From positions 3,100,001-3,164,000 of the forward strand of contig NZ_CP125947.1 in assembly GCF_030064165.1 (NCBI RefSeq): 64,000 nucleotides of DNA. The letters are read 5' to 3'. The DNA comes from Comamonas resistens (GTDB lineage: Bacteria; Pseudomonadota; Gammaproteobacteria; Burkholderiales; Burkholderiaceae_C). Of the stretch, positions 1-8,637 are shown piece by piece; the first letter of the stretch is position 1, and every line of letters begins with the position of its first letter. The notes beneath the pieces are model-generated. The model saw only the letters and a program-made list of their open reading frames with translations, did not search any database and was not told the DNA's origin. Both the position numbers and the translations under genes were made by a program.

Positions 1-690
1 AAGCCCGCCATGGTCACCGCTTCGCTGCGCCGCCAGGGCAGCAACGCGGCCGATGCCGCCGAAAACGGTGCCAGCTTCTGGGAGCTGCTGCGCAAGCTCA
101 ATGTGCCCGTGCTGCCCAATACCGCGGGCTGCATGACGATCCAGGAGGCCGTGACCACAGCCCAGATGGCGCGCGAAGTCTTCGACACGCCATGGATCAA
201 GCTGGAGCTGATCGGTGACGACTACACGCTGCAGCCCGACACACTGAACTTAGTCGAAGCCGCTTCCATCCTCATCAAGGACGGCTTCCAGGTTCTGCCC
301 TACACCACTTATGACCTGGTGCTGTGCCAGAAGCTGGTGGACGTGGGCTGCCAGGCTGTCATGCCCTGGGCGGCCCCCATTGGCACGGGCCGCGGCCCCA
401 TCAACCCCTATGCGATGAAGATGCTGCGCGAGCGCCTGAACGTGCCGCTGATCGTGGATGCCGGCCTGGGCCTGCCCTCGCACGCCTGCTCCGTCATGGA
501 GTGGGGCTATGACGCCGTGCTGCTGAACACCGCCGTGGCCCTGTCCGAAGACCCCGTGGCCATGGCCGGCGCCTTCTCCGATGCCGTCAATGCCGGCCAC
601 GCCGCTTACCGCGCCGGCGCCATGACCGAACAGACCGCCGCCCAGCCCAGCACCCCGGTGCTGGGCACGCCCTTCTGGCATCAGGAATAA
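1..690 (+). CDS. thiG: Thiazole synthase ThiG, C-terminal part (5' end outside window)
   Basis: ThiG forms the thiazole phosphate ring of thiamine from deoxyxylulose phosphate, dehydroglycine and the ThiS thiocarboxylate. The frame is open from the first base, so the start lies upstream; 229 residues are visible. Recognisable family features are the WIKLELIGD strand carrying the Schiff-base lysine, the segment [13 protein letters not shown], and the phosphate-binding [27 protein letters not shown] near the C-terminus. thiE follows about 180 bp downstream on the same strand, so this is the distal part of a thiamine biosynthesis operon. No TPP riboswitch is visible, but its usual place would be upstream of the window. 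Confidence 0.96.
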   Translation, partial: KPAMVTASLRRQGSNAADAAENGASFWELLRKLNVPVLPNTAGCMTIQEAVTTAQMAREVFDTPWIKLELIGDDYTLQPDTLNLVEAASILIKDGFQVLPYTTYDLVLCQKLVDVGCQAVMPWAAPIGTGRGPINPYAMKMLRERLNVPLIVDAGLGLPSHACSVMEWGYDAVLLNTAVALSEDPVAMAGAFSDAVNAGHAAYRAGAMTEQTAAQPSTPVLGTPFWHQE

Positions 691-691
691 A

Positions 692-862
692 GCACGACCT
701 ACGCACATCAGACTCAAGCAAGGGCTTCGCCTCAGGGAAGCCGTCCTGATCCGTTCTTGTTTGCGCAAGTCCCATAACGGCACGACTTACGCAAATCAGG
801 TTCAAGCAAGACATTTCCTCCATGGGAACGCTCCTTGTGCATCCTTGTTTGCGTAAGTCATA
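692..862. repeat. Two tandem copies of an about 85-bp hairpin-forming intergenic repeat
   Basis: The thiG-thiE gap holds two imperfect direct copies, about 692-773 and 780-862. Each starts GCACGACYTACGCAMATCAG and ends in TTGTTTGCGYAAGTC. Within each copy the two ends are complementary (ACTTACGCAAA against TTTGCGTAAGT in copy 2), so each can fold into a long stem around a variable centre. The arrangement resembles a short palindromic extragenic element and may act as an RNA processing or stabilising signal between thiG and thiE. Confidence 0.7.
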
Positions 863-873
863 AAAGGTTTCTC

Positions 874-1812
874 ATGGACACCCAAGAAATTCAGGCCCTG
901 GCTCAAGCCATCATTCATCAGCACGGCGCCACCTTTGGCGCACAGCTGCACCACGATGCCAACTCGGTGGAGCTGACACCCCAGCCCGTACCGCCCGCCA
1001 TGCGCCAGGAGCCCGCCTATCTGGCAGCGCTGCAGGCTTGCAGCAGTCTGGGTTTCATTGCGGTGGATGCCGAGACCCTGGCCCAGGCCTGGCAGCGCCA
1101 GAGCGAGCGCACCCAGCAGTTCGACATCACGCACTGGCCCGATGACCCGCGCGACTTCGGCCTCAGCGGCGGCGACCCCGCACAGGCTTTTGCCCATTGC
1201 CCGCGCGAGCTGGGCCTCTACGGCGTGCTGCCCACGGCCGAATGGGTGGGCCGCATGGCCCGCGCCGGCGTGCCCACGGTGCAGCTGCGCTTCAAGTCCG
1301 ACGACAAGGCTGCAGTCGCCGCCGAGGTCAAGGCCGCCGTCGAAGCCGTCAAGGGTACGAAGGCACGCCTGTTCATCAATGACCACTGGCAGGCTGCGCT
1401 GGACGCAGGCGCCTACGGCATTCACGTCGGCCAGGAAGACCTGGATGTGATCGGCGCGCGTGACCTGGAGACGATTCGCACCTCGGGCACGCGCTTTGGC
1501 GTGTCCACCCATGGCTATGCCGAGATGGTGCGCGCCCATGCCGTGCAGCCCAGCTATATCGCCCTGGGTGCCGTCTTCCCAACCACGCTCAAAAAGATGG
1601 CCACCGCCCCGCAAGGTCTGTCGCGTCTGGCCGCCTATGTGCGCCTAATGCAGCATTACCCGCTGGTGGCCATAGGCGGTATTTCCGAGGACTTGTTCCC
1701 CGCCGTACGCGCCACGGGCGTGGGCTCGATTGCCGTGGTGCGAGCGCTGGTCAATGCCCCCGACCCCGAAGGCGCCGCACGCGACCTGATGGCGCGCATG
1801 AATCAGGCATAA
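874..1812 (+). CDS. thiE: Thiamine phosphate synthase with N-terminal extension
   Basis: ThiE couples HMP diphosphate and thiazole phosphate to thiamine monophosphate in the cytoplasm. The family core spans roughly residues 110-310: VQLRFKS, then INDHWQAALDAGAYGIHVGQEDLD (Mg/pyrophosphate-binding region) and a late AIGGIS phosphate loop. About 100 N-terminal residues (MDTQEIQALAQAI...) precede this core, so at 312 aa it is about 100 aa longer than the usual 210-aa enzyme. The ATG at 874 is preferred over an in-frame ATG at 835, which lies inside the intergenic repeat. It follows thiG directly, consistent with one thiamine operon. Confidence 0.93.
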   Translation: MDTQEIQALAQAIIHQHGATFGAQLHHDANSVELTPQPVPPAMRQEPAYLAALQACSSLGFIAVDAETLAQAWQRQSERTQQFDITHWPDDPRDFGLSGGDPAQAFAHCPRELGLYGVLPTAEWVGRMARAGVPTVQLRFKSDDKAAVAAEVKAAVEAVKGTKARLFINDHWQAALDAGAYGIHVGQEDLDVIGARDLETIRTSGTRFGVSTHGYAEMVRAHAVQPSYIALGAVFPTTLKKMATAPQGLSRLAAYVRLMQHYPLVAIGGISEDLFPAVRATGVGSIAVVRALVNAPDPEGAARDLMARMNQA

Positions 1813-1853
1813 AACAGCCGCTATCGCTTGCTGGCACTGCGCAATGCACTATC

Positions 1854-1884
1854 AAAAAAGGACTCTTCAGGGAGTCCTTTTTTT
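1854..1884 (+). terminator. Rho-independent terminator after thiE
   Basis: The hairpin AAAGGACTC / GAGTCCTTT with a short loop is followed directly by a T run. It lies about 40 bp past the thiE stop and ends the thiamine operon. The flanking A run makes it potentially bidirectional, so it may also stop transcription of the leftward GGDEF gene. Confidence 0.88.
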
Positions 1885-1925
1885 ATTGAAAGCAAAGAGG
1901 TTTTCCGGCTTGCCGAAGCGCGTCA

Positions 1926-3138
1926 CTATGGCATGCCATTGGTTCCGCTTCGGCTTGGGATCAGCTGGTTGCTATAGGCCGCCTGAACCACCTCCACTCG
2001 GTTGCGCCCCGCAGCCTTTCCTTTGTACAGAGCAGCATCGGCCTGGCGCATGGCTCCATCCAGCGCCGCAGCCTGCTTGAAGCCATGGGAGACGCCAATG
2101 GTGACCGTACATTGCAGCGTTCGGTCCAGCCCCGTGATGCGAATGGTCTGCATCTCGATGGCAGCGCGCAGGCGCTCGGCCAATTGCCTGACGCCGGCCG
2201 CATCGCCCCCCCTGGCTGATGACGACAAACTCCTCTCCTCCTATGCGCCCCACCAGGTCTCCCGGGCGCACCGTTCCCTGCAACACCTTGGCGACCTGGC
2301 ACAGCACAGCATCGCCGGCCTGATGGCCGTAGCTATCGTTGATGCGCTTGAAATGGTCGACGTCGGCAATCAGCAGATGCGCAGGCTCGGCCTTGCGCGA
2401 TCTGAAGCAGTGCTGCAGTGCCTCGTTCAGGCCCCGGCGGTTGAGCAACTGGGTCAAGGGATCGCGCGCGGCAATATTGCGCAGGTCGTCGCTGAGGCGG
2501 CGCAGCACCAGCCAGACGATGGACGGTGGCAGCACCGTGGCCAGGAATGACATATAGATATAGAACGCCAGCTGAAAACCGTGATCCATCTGCAGCGCGT
2601 CCAGGCCCCCTGTCAGCAACTTGAAGAATTTGATGACGTTGAGCACGCATATGCCGCTGACCAGCACGGCAAAGAACACCATCTCCCCATAGAGGTCCTT
2701 GGCAAACGTGCGCACGCCGTAGATCACCGTCAGCACCATGCCGAAGAACAGTAGCGCGGCCATGCCCGAAAGCATGGCATAGCGTGCAACCGGACCCAGA
2801 CTCCATTGCACCAGCACTTGCATGGTGCTGTAGATGGCGGCAAAGGCCAGCAGGGGACGCAGCAAGGGCACAGGCTGCCCGAAAAAGCGCATGGCCCCCA
2901 GCCAGTAAGCCACGGGAGACGCCAGTGTGAGCGTGTGATTGAGCACGCTCATCGCGCTCCAGGCCGGCCCGCCCTCCACCAGCTGCAGCACATAGGCACT
3001 GCCCAACAGGAAATTCCCCATGGCAAAGAAATCCATGCCCATTTTTCTGGGACGCAGACGCTGGCTGATGAGCAGGAACATCAGCGAGAAGCACAGCAGA
3101 TGTGTGCACAGCATCCCGACAAGAATCTTTGCAACCAT
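1926..3138 (-). pseudogene. Membrane-bound diguanylate cyclase (GGDEF), frameshifted in a C7 run
   Basis: The predicted protein has about six hydrophobic segments in its first 230 residues, then a GGDEF domain (RDPLTQLLNRRGLNEAL, DVDHFKRINDSYGHQAGD, RIGGEEF), so it would make c-di-GMP with a GGEEF active-site motif. After GGEEFVVISQGG the frame is lost at a run of seven C (2206-2212, plus strand). With six C the reading continues as DAAGVRQLAERLRAAIE and runs to a normal domain end (ALYKGKAAGRNRVE) and a stop at 1926. The shift falls after the active-site loop, so the truncated product would lack the last third of the domain. The start at 3138 (MVAKILVGML) is chosen because it opens directly into the first membrane segment. 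This is either a recent pseudogene, a phase-variable tract or a homopolymer error. Confidence 0.85.
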
Positions 3139-3468
3139 GAGACATTGGGAAAAAACCAAACCGCCTGCCTGCACGACATGCACGGCATCGATATTCGGAC
3201 GGCGCGGCAGATGCACGCTGATGTAACCACAAGCAACCAAGGCAGAGCCGGAGTGTAAGCCTTGTCTGTGACGCGCAGTTGTGCAGACGCAAGCAGCACG
3301 GCCGTGCAGGTGTAGAACGACAGTTCTGAGGCCTTGCAACTGCTCGGCGGGCACGGGCTTCACGCTACGGCCTTGACACCTCAGTGACAATCCCGACGAC
3401 CCTAACTTGGGCAGCCCCGGTCCCACACGCGACAATGGGCCGGTTACCAGTCACGCATAAGACAGAAC

Positions 3469-4188
3469 ATGGACGAACCGATTCTTAGTATGGAAGAACG
3501 TGAGGCGATCAACTCTGGTCGCTGGTTTTCATCCCTTTCGCCCTCTCTGAGGCACGACATTCTTCGATGCGCTTACGTCAAACGATTCAAAGATGGCATG
3601 CTCATCTGTGCTCGGGGGGAGCCTCCCGAGGAGTGGATTGCTTGTGCGCGTGGCGCGGTACGCGTCAGCTCCACCTCCATCACGGGCAAGCAGATCACGC
3701 TGACCTATGTGGAGCCGGGCATCTGGTTTGGCGATGTGGCAATTCTGGATGGCGACAAGCGCACCCACGATGCCTATGCCCATGGCGAGACCACGCTGAT
3801 GTGCGTGTCCAAGGCCGACTTCAAGCGCATTCTGTCCGAGCATGCGGAGTTCAGCGACGCCATACTTCGCCTGAATGCGCGCCGCGTGCGCCAGCTCTAT
3901 GGTCTGGTGGAAGACCTCAACACCTTGCCGCTGCGCGCACGTCTGGCCAAGCAGCTGCTGCACCTGACACGCAGCTACGGCGTGATGAGCCTGTCGGACA
4001 GCAACGAGATCCGCATCGGCCTGCATCTGGCGCAGGAAGAGCTGGCCCAATTGCTGGGTGCCTCGCGTCAACGCGTGAACCAGGAACTCAAGTCCATGGA
4101 GCGCGAGGAAGTCATTCGCATCGAGCCCGGCGGCTTGGTGGTGCGCAACCGGGCGGTGTTGCTGAGAATTGCCGATACGGATCACTAG
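3469..4188 (+). CDS. Crp/Fnr-family transcriptional regulator
   Basis: This 239-aa cytoplasmic regulator has an N-terminal cyclic-nucleotide-binding-type beta barrel (about residues 25-140, with FKDGMLICARGEPPEEW and GIWFGDVAILDG) and a C-terminal winged helix (about 150-230; the recognition region is LAQEELAQLLGASRQRVNQELKSME). There is no N-terminal Fnr-type cysteine cluster, so oxygen sensing through an Fe-S cluster is unlikely. The ligand cannot be read from the sequence. It diverges from the GGDEF gene across an intergenic stretch of about 330 bp and is followed by a hairpin repeat, so it is probably transcribed alone. Its targets are unknown. Confidence 0.9.
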   Translation: MDEPILSMEEREAINSGRWFSSLSPSLRHDILRCAYVKRFKDGMLICARGEPPEEWIACARGAVRVSSTSITGKQITLTYVEPGIWFGDVAILDGDKRTHDAYAHGETTLMCVSKADFKRILSEHAEFSDAILRLNARRVRQLYGLVEDLNTLPLRARLAKQLLHLTRSYGVMSLSDSNEIRIGLHLAQEELAQLLGASRQRVNQELKSMEREEVIRIEPGGLVVRNRAVLLRIADTDH

Positions 4189-4432
4189 CCCCCCTGAGCC
4201 GCTTTGCGGCTTCCCCCCCGAGGGGGGACGACACCTTCGCTGCGAGGCGGCTCTTGCTCGGTGTCACTGACCTAGGTTGTGCCTGCTTTGAGGCCAGCCA
4301 CCTTCGGCAGCCCTCGTTTCTTCGCCGCTTTCGCGGCAACTCCTCTTCTTCTATGCAAACGCTCGCTGCGCCCTGGCGCAGCGCGGCGGCTTGCGTGCGG
4401 ACATCACAAATCGAATCAAGGACTGAGATTTA
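4189..4432. repeat. Comamonadaceae-type intergenic hairpin repeat with terminator-like stem
   Basis: This gap has no gene. It opens with two stacked hairpins: GCCGC-TTT-GCGGC (4198-4210) and a C-run/G-run stem CCCCCC-CGA-GGGGGG (about 4213-4227). Further GC-rich inverted segments follow (GCCGCTTTCGCGGC near 4322). The CCCCCTGAG...CGAGGGGG pattern is common between genes in this family. It probably terminates the Crp/Fnr transcript. The promoter for the next gene should lie near its right end, but no clear -35/-10 pair is visible. Confidence 0.6.
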
Positions 4433-5518
4433 ATGAGCACTTTTGACCATTTTGTCGGCACCCGTGCTGTTTCCGAGCAGCATGCTTTCGACACCGACGC
4501 GCTGACAAGCTGGATGAAGCAGCATGTCGAGGGCTTTGAGGGCCCGGTGCAGGTGGAGATGTTCAAGGGCGGCCAGTCCAACCCGACCTACAAGCTGCTC
4601 ACGCCCCGCAAAAGCTATGTGATGCGCTCCAAGCCCGGCCCCGTGGCCAAGCTGCTGCCCTCCGCTCATGCCATCGAGCGCGAATACCGCGTGATGAAGG
4701 GCCTGGCCGGCACCGATGTGCCCGTGCCCCATATGTATGCGCTGTGCGAGGACGAGTCCATCATCGGCCGTGCCTTCTACATCATGGAGTTCATGGAAGG
4801 CCGTGTGCTCTGGGACCAGTCCCTGCCCGACATGACGCCCGAGCAGCGCGCCGAGATCTATAACGAGATGAACCGCGTGATTGCCGCCCTGCACAAGGTG
4901 AAATTTGCCGAGCGGGGCCTGGCCGACTATGGCAAGAGCGGCAATTACTTCGAGCGCCAGATCGGCCGCTGGAGCAAGCAATACGTGGCTTCCATCACCC
5001 AGCCCATTCCCGAGATGGACAAGCTGATGGAGTGGCTGCCCGCCCATATGCCAGCCAGCGCCCGCGATGAAAGCCGCGTCTCCATCGTGCATGGCGACTA
5101 TCGCCTGGACAACCTGATGTTCCACCCCACCGAGCCGCGAGTGATCGCCGTGCTGGATTGGGAACTGTCCACGCTGGGCCATCCGCTGGCCGATTTCAGC
5201 TACCACTGCATGAGCTGGCATATCCCGGCCGCGCTGGGCCGCGGCATTGCCGGCCTCGATATCGCGGCCCTGGGCATTCCCAGCGAGCAGGACTACATCC
5301 AGCGCTACTGCCAGCGCACCGGCATCGAAGACGTGGCGGCGCTGCAGCGTGACTGGAATTTTTACCTGGCCTACAACATGTTCCGCATCGCCGCCATCCT
5401 GCAAGGCATTGCCAAGCGCGTGGAGGCCGGCACGGCCTCCAGCGCCCAGGCCAAGGCCTCGGGCGACACGGCCCGCCCCATGGCCGAACTGGCCTGGTCC
5501 TTCGCCCAGCGCAGCTGA
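4433..5518 (+). CDS. APH-type phosphotransferase (ACAD10/11 kinase-domain homologue)
   Basis: This 361-aa aminoglycoside-phosphotransferase-fold protein has a kinase N-lobe (FKGGQSNPTYKLL, YVMRSKPGP), the catalytic loop HGDYRLDNLMFHP (about residues 218-230) and the metal-binding IAVLDWELSTLGHPLADF. It matches the kinase domain that is fused to an acyl-CoA dehydrogenase in eukaryotic ACAD10/ACAD11. Here the dehydrogenase is a separate gene 48 bp downstream. In known bacterial counterparts such pairs phosphorylate and process 4-hydroxyacyl-CoA. That role is inferred from the pairing; antibiotic resistance is unlikely. Confidence 0.88.
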   Translation: MSTFDHFVGTRAVSEQHAFDTDALTSWMKQHVEGFEGPVQVEMFKGGQSNPTYKLLTPRKSYVMRSKPGPVAKLLPSAHAIEREYRVMKGLAGTDVPVPHMYALCEDESIIGRAFYIMEFMEGRVLWDQSLPDMTPEQRAEIYNEMNRVIAALHKVKFAERGLADYGKSGNYFERQIGRWSKQYVASITQPIPEMDKLMEWLPAHMPASARDESRVSIVHGDYRLDNLMFHPTEPRVIAVLDWELSTLGHPLADFSYHCMSWHIPAALGRGIAGLDIAALGIPSEQDYIQRYCQRTGIEDVAALQRDWNFYLAYNMFRIAAILQGIAKRVEAGTASSAQAKASGDTARPMAELAWSFAQRS

Positions 5519-5566
5519 GTTTCCCCCCTCACCTCTCTTGCTTGTCCCACAATAAAAGGAGCTCTC

Positions 5567-6841
5567 ATGGACTTCGACTACTCGCCCAAAACCAAGGATC
5601 TCCAGCAGCGCCTGCTCAAATTCATGGAGGAGAACATCTATCCGGCAGAAAAAGACTATGCCGAAGAGATGCTCGCCAACACCGCGGCCGGCAAGCGCTG
5701 GACGCCGCTGCAGACCATTGAAAAGCTCAAGGTCAAGGCCCAGGCCGCGGGCCTGTGGAATCTGTTCCTGCCCGTGGACAGCGCCGAAGCCTCGGGCTAT
5801 CACGGCGCCGGCCTGACCAACCAGGAATACGCGCCGCTGGCCGAGATCATGGGCCGCGTGCCATGGGCCTCCGAGGTCTTCAACTGCTCGGCCCCCGACA
5901 CCGGCAATATGGAAACCATTGCCCGCTACGGCAGCGAGGAACTCAAGAGCCGCTGGCTCAGGCCCTTGCTCGAAGGCAAGATCCGCTCGGCCTTCGCCAT
6001 GACCGAGCCCGAGGTCGCTTCGTCGGACGCCACCAATATCTGCACCCGCATCGAGCGCCAGGGCGACGAATACGTGATCAACGGCCACAAGTGGTGGATC
6101 TCTGGCGCCGGCGATCCACGCTGCGCGGTCTACATCACCATGGGCAAGACCGACCCCGAAGCGCCCAAGCACTCGCAGCAAAGCATGATCATCGTGCCCG
6201 CCGATGCACCCGGCGTGCGCGTGGTGCGCCCGCTCAACGTCATGGGCTATGACGATGCGCCGCACGGCCATATGGAGATGTATTTCGAGAACGTGCGCGT
6301 GCCCGTCGGCAATATCCTGCTGGGCGAAGGCCGCGGCTTCGAGATCGCCCAGGGTCGCCTTGGCCCCGGCCGCATCCACCACTGCATGCGCCTGATCGGC
6401 CTGGCCGAGCGTGCGCTGGAGCTGATGTGCAAGCGCGCCAGCAGCCGCGTGGCCTTCGGCAAGAGCGTGGCCCAGCAAACCGTGACCCAGGAGCGCATTG
6501 CCGAGGCGCGCTGCAAGATCGACATGGCACGCCTGTTGACCCTCAAGGCTGCCTGGCTGATGGACGTGGCCGGCAACAAGGTGGCCAAGACCGAAATCGC
6601 CATGATCAAGGTCGTGGCTCCCAGCATGGCCTGCCAGGTCATAGACTGGGCCATGCAGGCGCATGGCGGCGGCGGCATGTGCGATGACTTCCCGCTGGCC
6701 TACGCCTATGCGGGTGCGCGCACGCTGCGCTTTGCCGACGGTCCCGACGAGGTGCACCGCAATGCCATCGCCAAATGGGAGCTGGGCAAGTACGGCAGCT
6801 ATGGCAGGAATGCCGACATCCCCGTCACACGCGGCAGCTGA
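5567..6841 (+). CDS. Acyl-CoA dehydrogenase (ACAD10/11-like)
   Basis: This 424-aa FAD-dependent acyl-CoA dehydrogenase has the usual order of helical N-domain, beta domain and helical C-domain. Visible signatures are [16 protein letters not shown] (flavin and substrate contact), [14 protein letters not shown], and the C-terminal [40 protein letters not shown]. It has a good RBS (AAAAGGAGCTCTC before ATG). The partner kinase gene immediately upstream points to catabolism of hydroxylated or branched acyl-CoA. A terminator follows, so the operon appears to be these two genes. Confidence 0.93.
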   Translation: MDFDYSPKTKDLQQRLLKFMEENIYPAEKDYAEEMLANTAAGKRWTPLQTIEKLKVKAQAAGLWNLFLPVDSAEASGYHGAGLTNQEYAPLAEIMGRVPWASEVFNCSAPDTGNMETIARYGSEELKSRWLRPLLEGKIRSAFAMTEPEVASSDATNICTRIERQGDEYVINGHKWWISGAGDPRCAVYITMGKTDPEAPKHSQQSMIIVPADAPGVRVVRPLNVMGYDDAPHGHMEMYFENVRVPVGNILLGEGRGFEIAQGRLGPGRIHHCMRLIGLAERALELMCKRASSRVAFGKSVAQQTVTQERIAEARCKIDMARLLTLKAAWLMDVAGNKVAKTEIAMIKVVAPSMACQVIDWAMQAHGGGGMCDDFPLAYAYAGARTLRFADGPDEVHRNAIAKWELGKYGSYGRNADIPVTRGS

Positions 6842-6873
6842 TTAGTCCGGCGCTTCCGGCCTGAGCCACCCCC

Positions 6874-6912
6874 AACACCCCGACTGCGCAAGCTTCGGGG
6901 TGTTCTGTTTTT
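6874..6912 (+). terminator. Rho-independent terminator after the acyl-CoA dehydrogenase gene
   Basis: A 10-bp stem AACACCCCGA / TCGGGGTGTT with an 11-nt loop is followed by CTGTTTTTC. The 140 bp downstream to the next gene carry a degenerate intergenic repeat (TTTGCAAGCAGCTAACGCTTG) of the kind also seen near 55465. Confidence 0.85.
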
Positions 6913-7058
6913 CACTATCTATTTGCAAGCAGCTAACGCTTGTTGATAGCCAATTTCAGGCCATTTTGATTCAAATCAGAGATAGGGCCAGCGCCAGCAG
7001 CTTCTCTATTCATAGCACCCCAGAGATGGTCTCTGACCCTGCTTGCTATAGTGCCCCC

Positions 7059-8618
7059 ATGAAGCTTGTCCACCGACTGCTCGTCGCCCTGGCTGCCTGG
7101 TGTCTGCTGATGCCCTCGGTGCTGCTGGCACAGAGCCCGCAGGGCGAGCCGCTGCGCGTGGGCTCCAAGCGCTTTACCGAAAGCTATATCCTGGCCGAAA
7201 TCGTGGCCCAGACCGCGCTGCAGGCGGGTGTGCCCACCCAGCTGCGCCAGGGACTGGGCAATACCGCCATCGTCCATGGCGCGCTGCGCTCGGGTCAGAT
7301 CGATGTCTATGCCGAATACACGGGCACGATTGCACAGGAAATCGTCAAGGACGCAACCCAGACCACACTGGAGGGACTGAACCGCGCCCTCGCCTCCCAG
7401 GGTCTGGCCGTGGGCGTGCCTCTGGGCTTCAACAATGGCTATGCGCTGGCCATGCGCCGCGATGTGGCACAACGCCTGGGCATCACGCGGCTCAGCGATC
7501 TGGCCCGGCATCCGGAACTGCGCTACGGCCTGTCCAATGAATTCCTGGGTCGCGCCGATGGCTGGGCCGGCCTGGCCCAGCGCTATGGCCTCAAGGCCCA
7601 GCCGCAGGGCCTGGACCATGGTCTGGCCTATGAAGCCGTGCGCCAGCAGCATATTGATGTGATGGACATCTACACCACCGACGCCAAGATCGACCACCTC
7701 GGCCTGCTGGTGCTGCGGGACGACAAGGATTACTTCCCCCATTACGACGCCGTGCTGCTCTACCGCAGCGACCTGCCCCTGCGCCAGCCTGCTGCCTGGG
7801 CCGCGCTGCAATCGCTGCAAGGCCGTATTGACGAGGCGGCCATGATCCGCATGAACGCCCAGGCCGAGCTGCAAGGCATGGACTTTGCCCGGATTGCGCA
7901 GCGGTTTCTGCAGCCGGACGCCAAGGCCGATGCAATAGCCCCATCCTCGAACAAGACCGCGCAGCACCCCGGTTTTGGCGCCCGGCTCTGGCAAAGGCTG
8001 GCTGCCGATGATCTGGGGCGCCTGGTCGGGCAGCATCTGCTGCTGGTGCTGCTATCGGTGGGCGCTGCGGCGCTGATTGCGATTCCTGCAGGAATCTTGC
8101 TGTTCCCACATGCACGGTTGCGAGCCCTGGCACTGGGCATGGCCGGCGTGATGCAGACCATTCCCTCGCTAGCATTGCTGGCCGTGCTGATTGCCGCCAT
8201 GGGCGTGATTGGCCGCGCTCCTGCACTGGTGGCGCTGACGGCCTATTCCATCTTGCCGATTCTGAGCAATACCTGCGCCGGGCTGGCCGAGGTCTCACCA
8301 GGGCTGCGCAATGCAGGGCTGGCCCTGGGCATGACCAAGCCACAGCTGATGCGCTGGGTGGAACTGCCCATTGCCATGCCCACCATCACCGCCGGTTTGC
8401 GCACGGCCTGCGCGATTGCCATCGGTACGGCCACGATTGCCGCCTTTATCGGCGCGGGCGGCCTGGGCGAGCGCATTGTCACGGGGCTGGCCCTCAACGA
8501 CAGCGCCCTCATGCTGGCCGGTGCCCTGCCCGCCGCAGGTCTGGCCCTGATCAGCGAGCTGGGTTTTGAACTGTGGGAGCGCACACTGCGCCACAGACAG
8601 CTGCGGCGCAGTGCCTAA
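7059..8618 (+). CDS. Osmoprotectant-type ABC transporter: substrate-binding protein fused to permease
   Basis: The 519-aa protein joins two subunits. After a signal peptide (MKLVHRLLVALAAWCLLMPS, cleaved near LLAQS) comes an OpuAC/OsmX-like ligand-binding domain, about residues 30-300 (GSKRFTESYILAEI, GQIDVYAEYTGT, QQHIDVMDIYTTDAKI). A permease of five or six membrane helices follows, about 330-515, with the EAA-type loop LRNAGLALGMTKPQLMRWVELPI. The substrate is probably a quaternary amine such as glycine betaine or choline. No ATP-binding subunit is adjacent: the next gene converges and is a chemoreceptor, so the ATPase must be encoded elsewhere. The ATG at 7059 is chosen because it opens the signal peptide. 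Confidence 0.88.
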   Translation: MKLVHRLLVALAAWCLLMPSVLLAQSPQGEPLRVGSKRFTESYILAEIVAQTALQAGVPTQLRQGLGNTAIVHGALRSGQIDVYAEYTGTIAQEIVKDATQTTLEGLNRALASQGLAVGVPLGFNNGYALAMRRDVAQRLGITRLSDLARHPELRYGLSNEFLGRADGWAGLAQRYGLKAQPQGLDHGLAYEAVRQQHIDVMDIYTTDAKIDHLGLLVLRDDKDYFPHYDAVLLYRSDLPLRQPAAWAALQSLQGRIDEAAMIRMNAQAELQGMDFARIAQRFLQPDAKADAIAPSSNKTAQHPGFGARLWQRLAADDLGRLVGQHLLLVLLSVGAAALIAIPAGILLFPHARLRALALGMAGVMQTIPSLALLAVLIAAMGVIGRAPALVALTAYSILPILSNTCAGLAEVSPGLRNAGLALGMTKPQLMRWVELPIAMPTITAGLRTACAIAIGTATIAAFIGAGGLGERIVTGLALNDSALMLAGALPAAGLALISELGFELWERTLRHRQLRRSA

Positions 8619-8637
8619 CCACGCTTGAGAGAGACTC

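Noticed and set aside
4430..6757. A 775-codon open frame antisense to the kinase and acyl-CoA dehydrogenase genes
   Set aside because: Same mirror-frame composition, spans two real genes and their gap, no RBS or motif.
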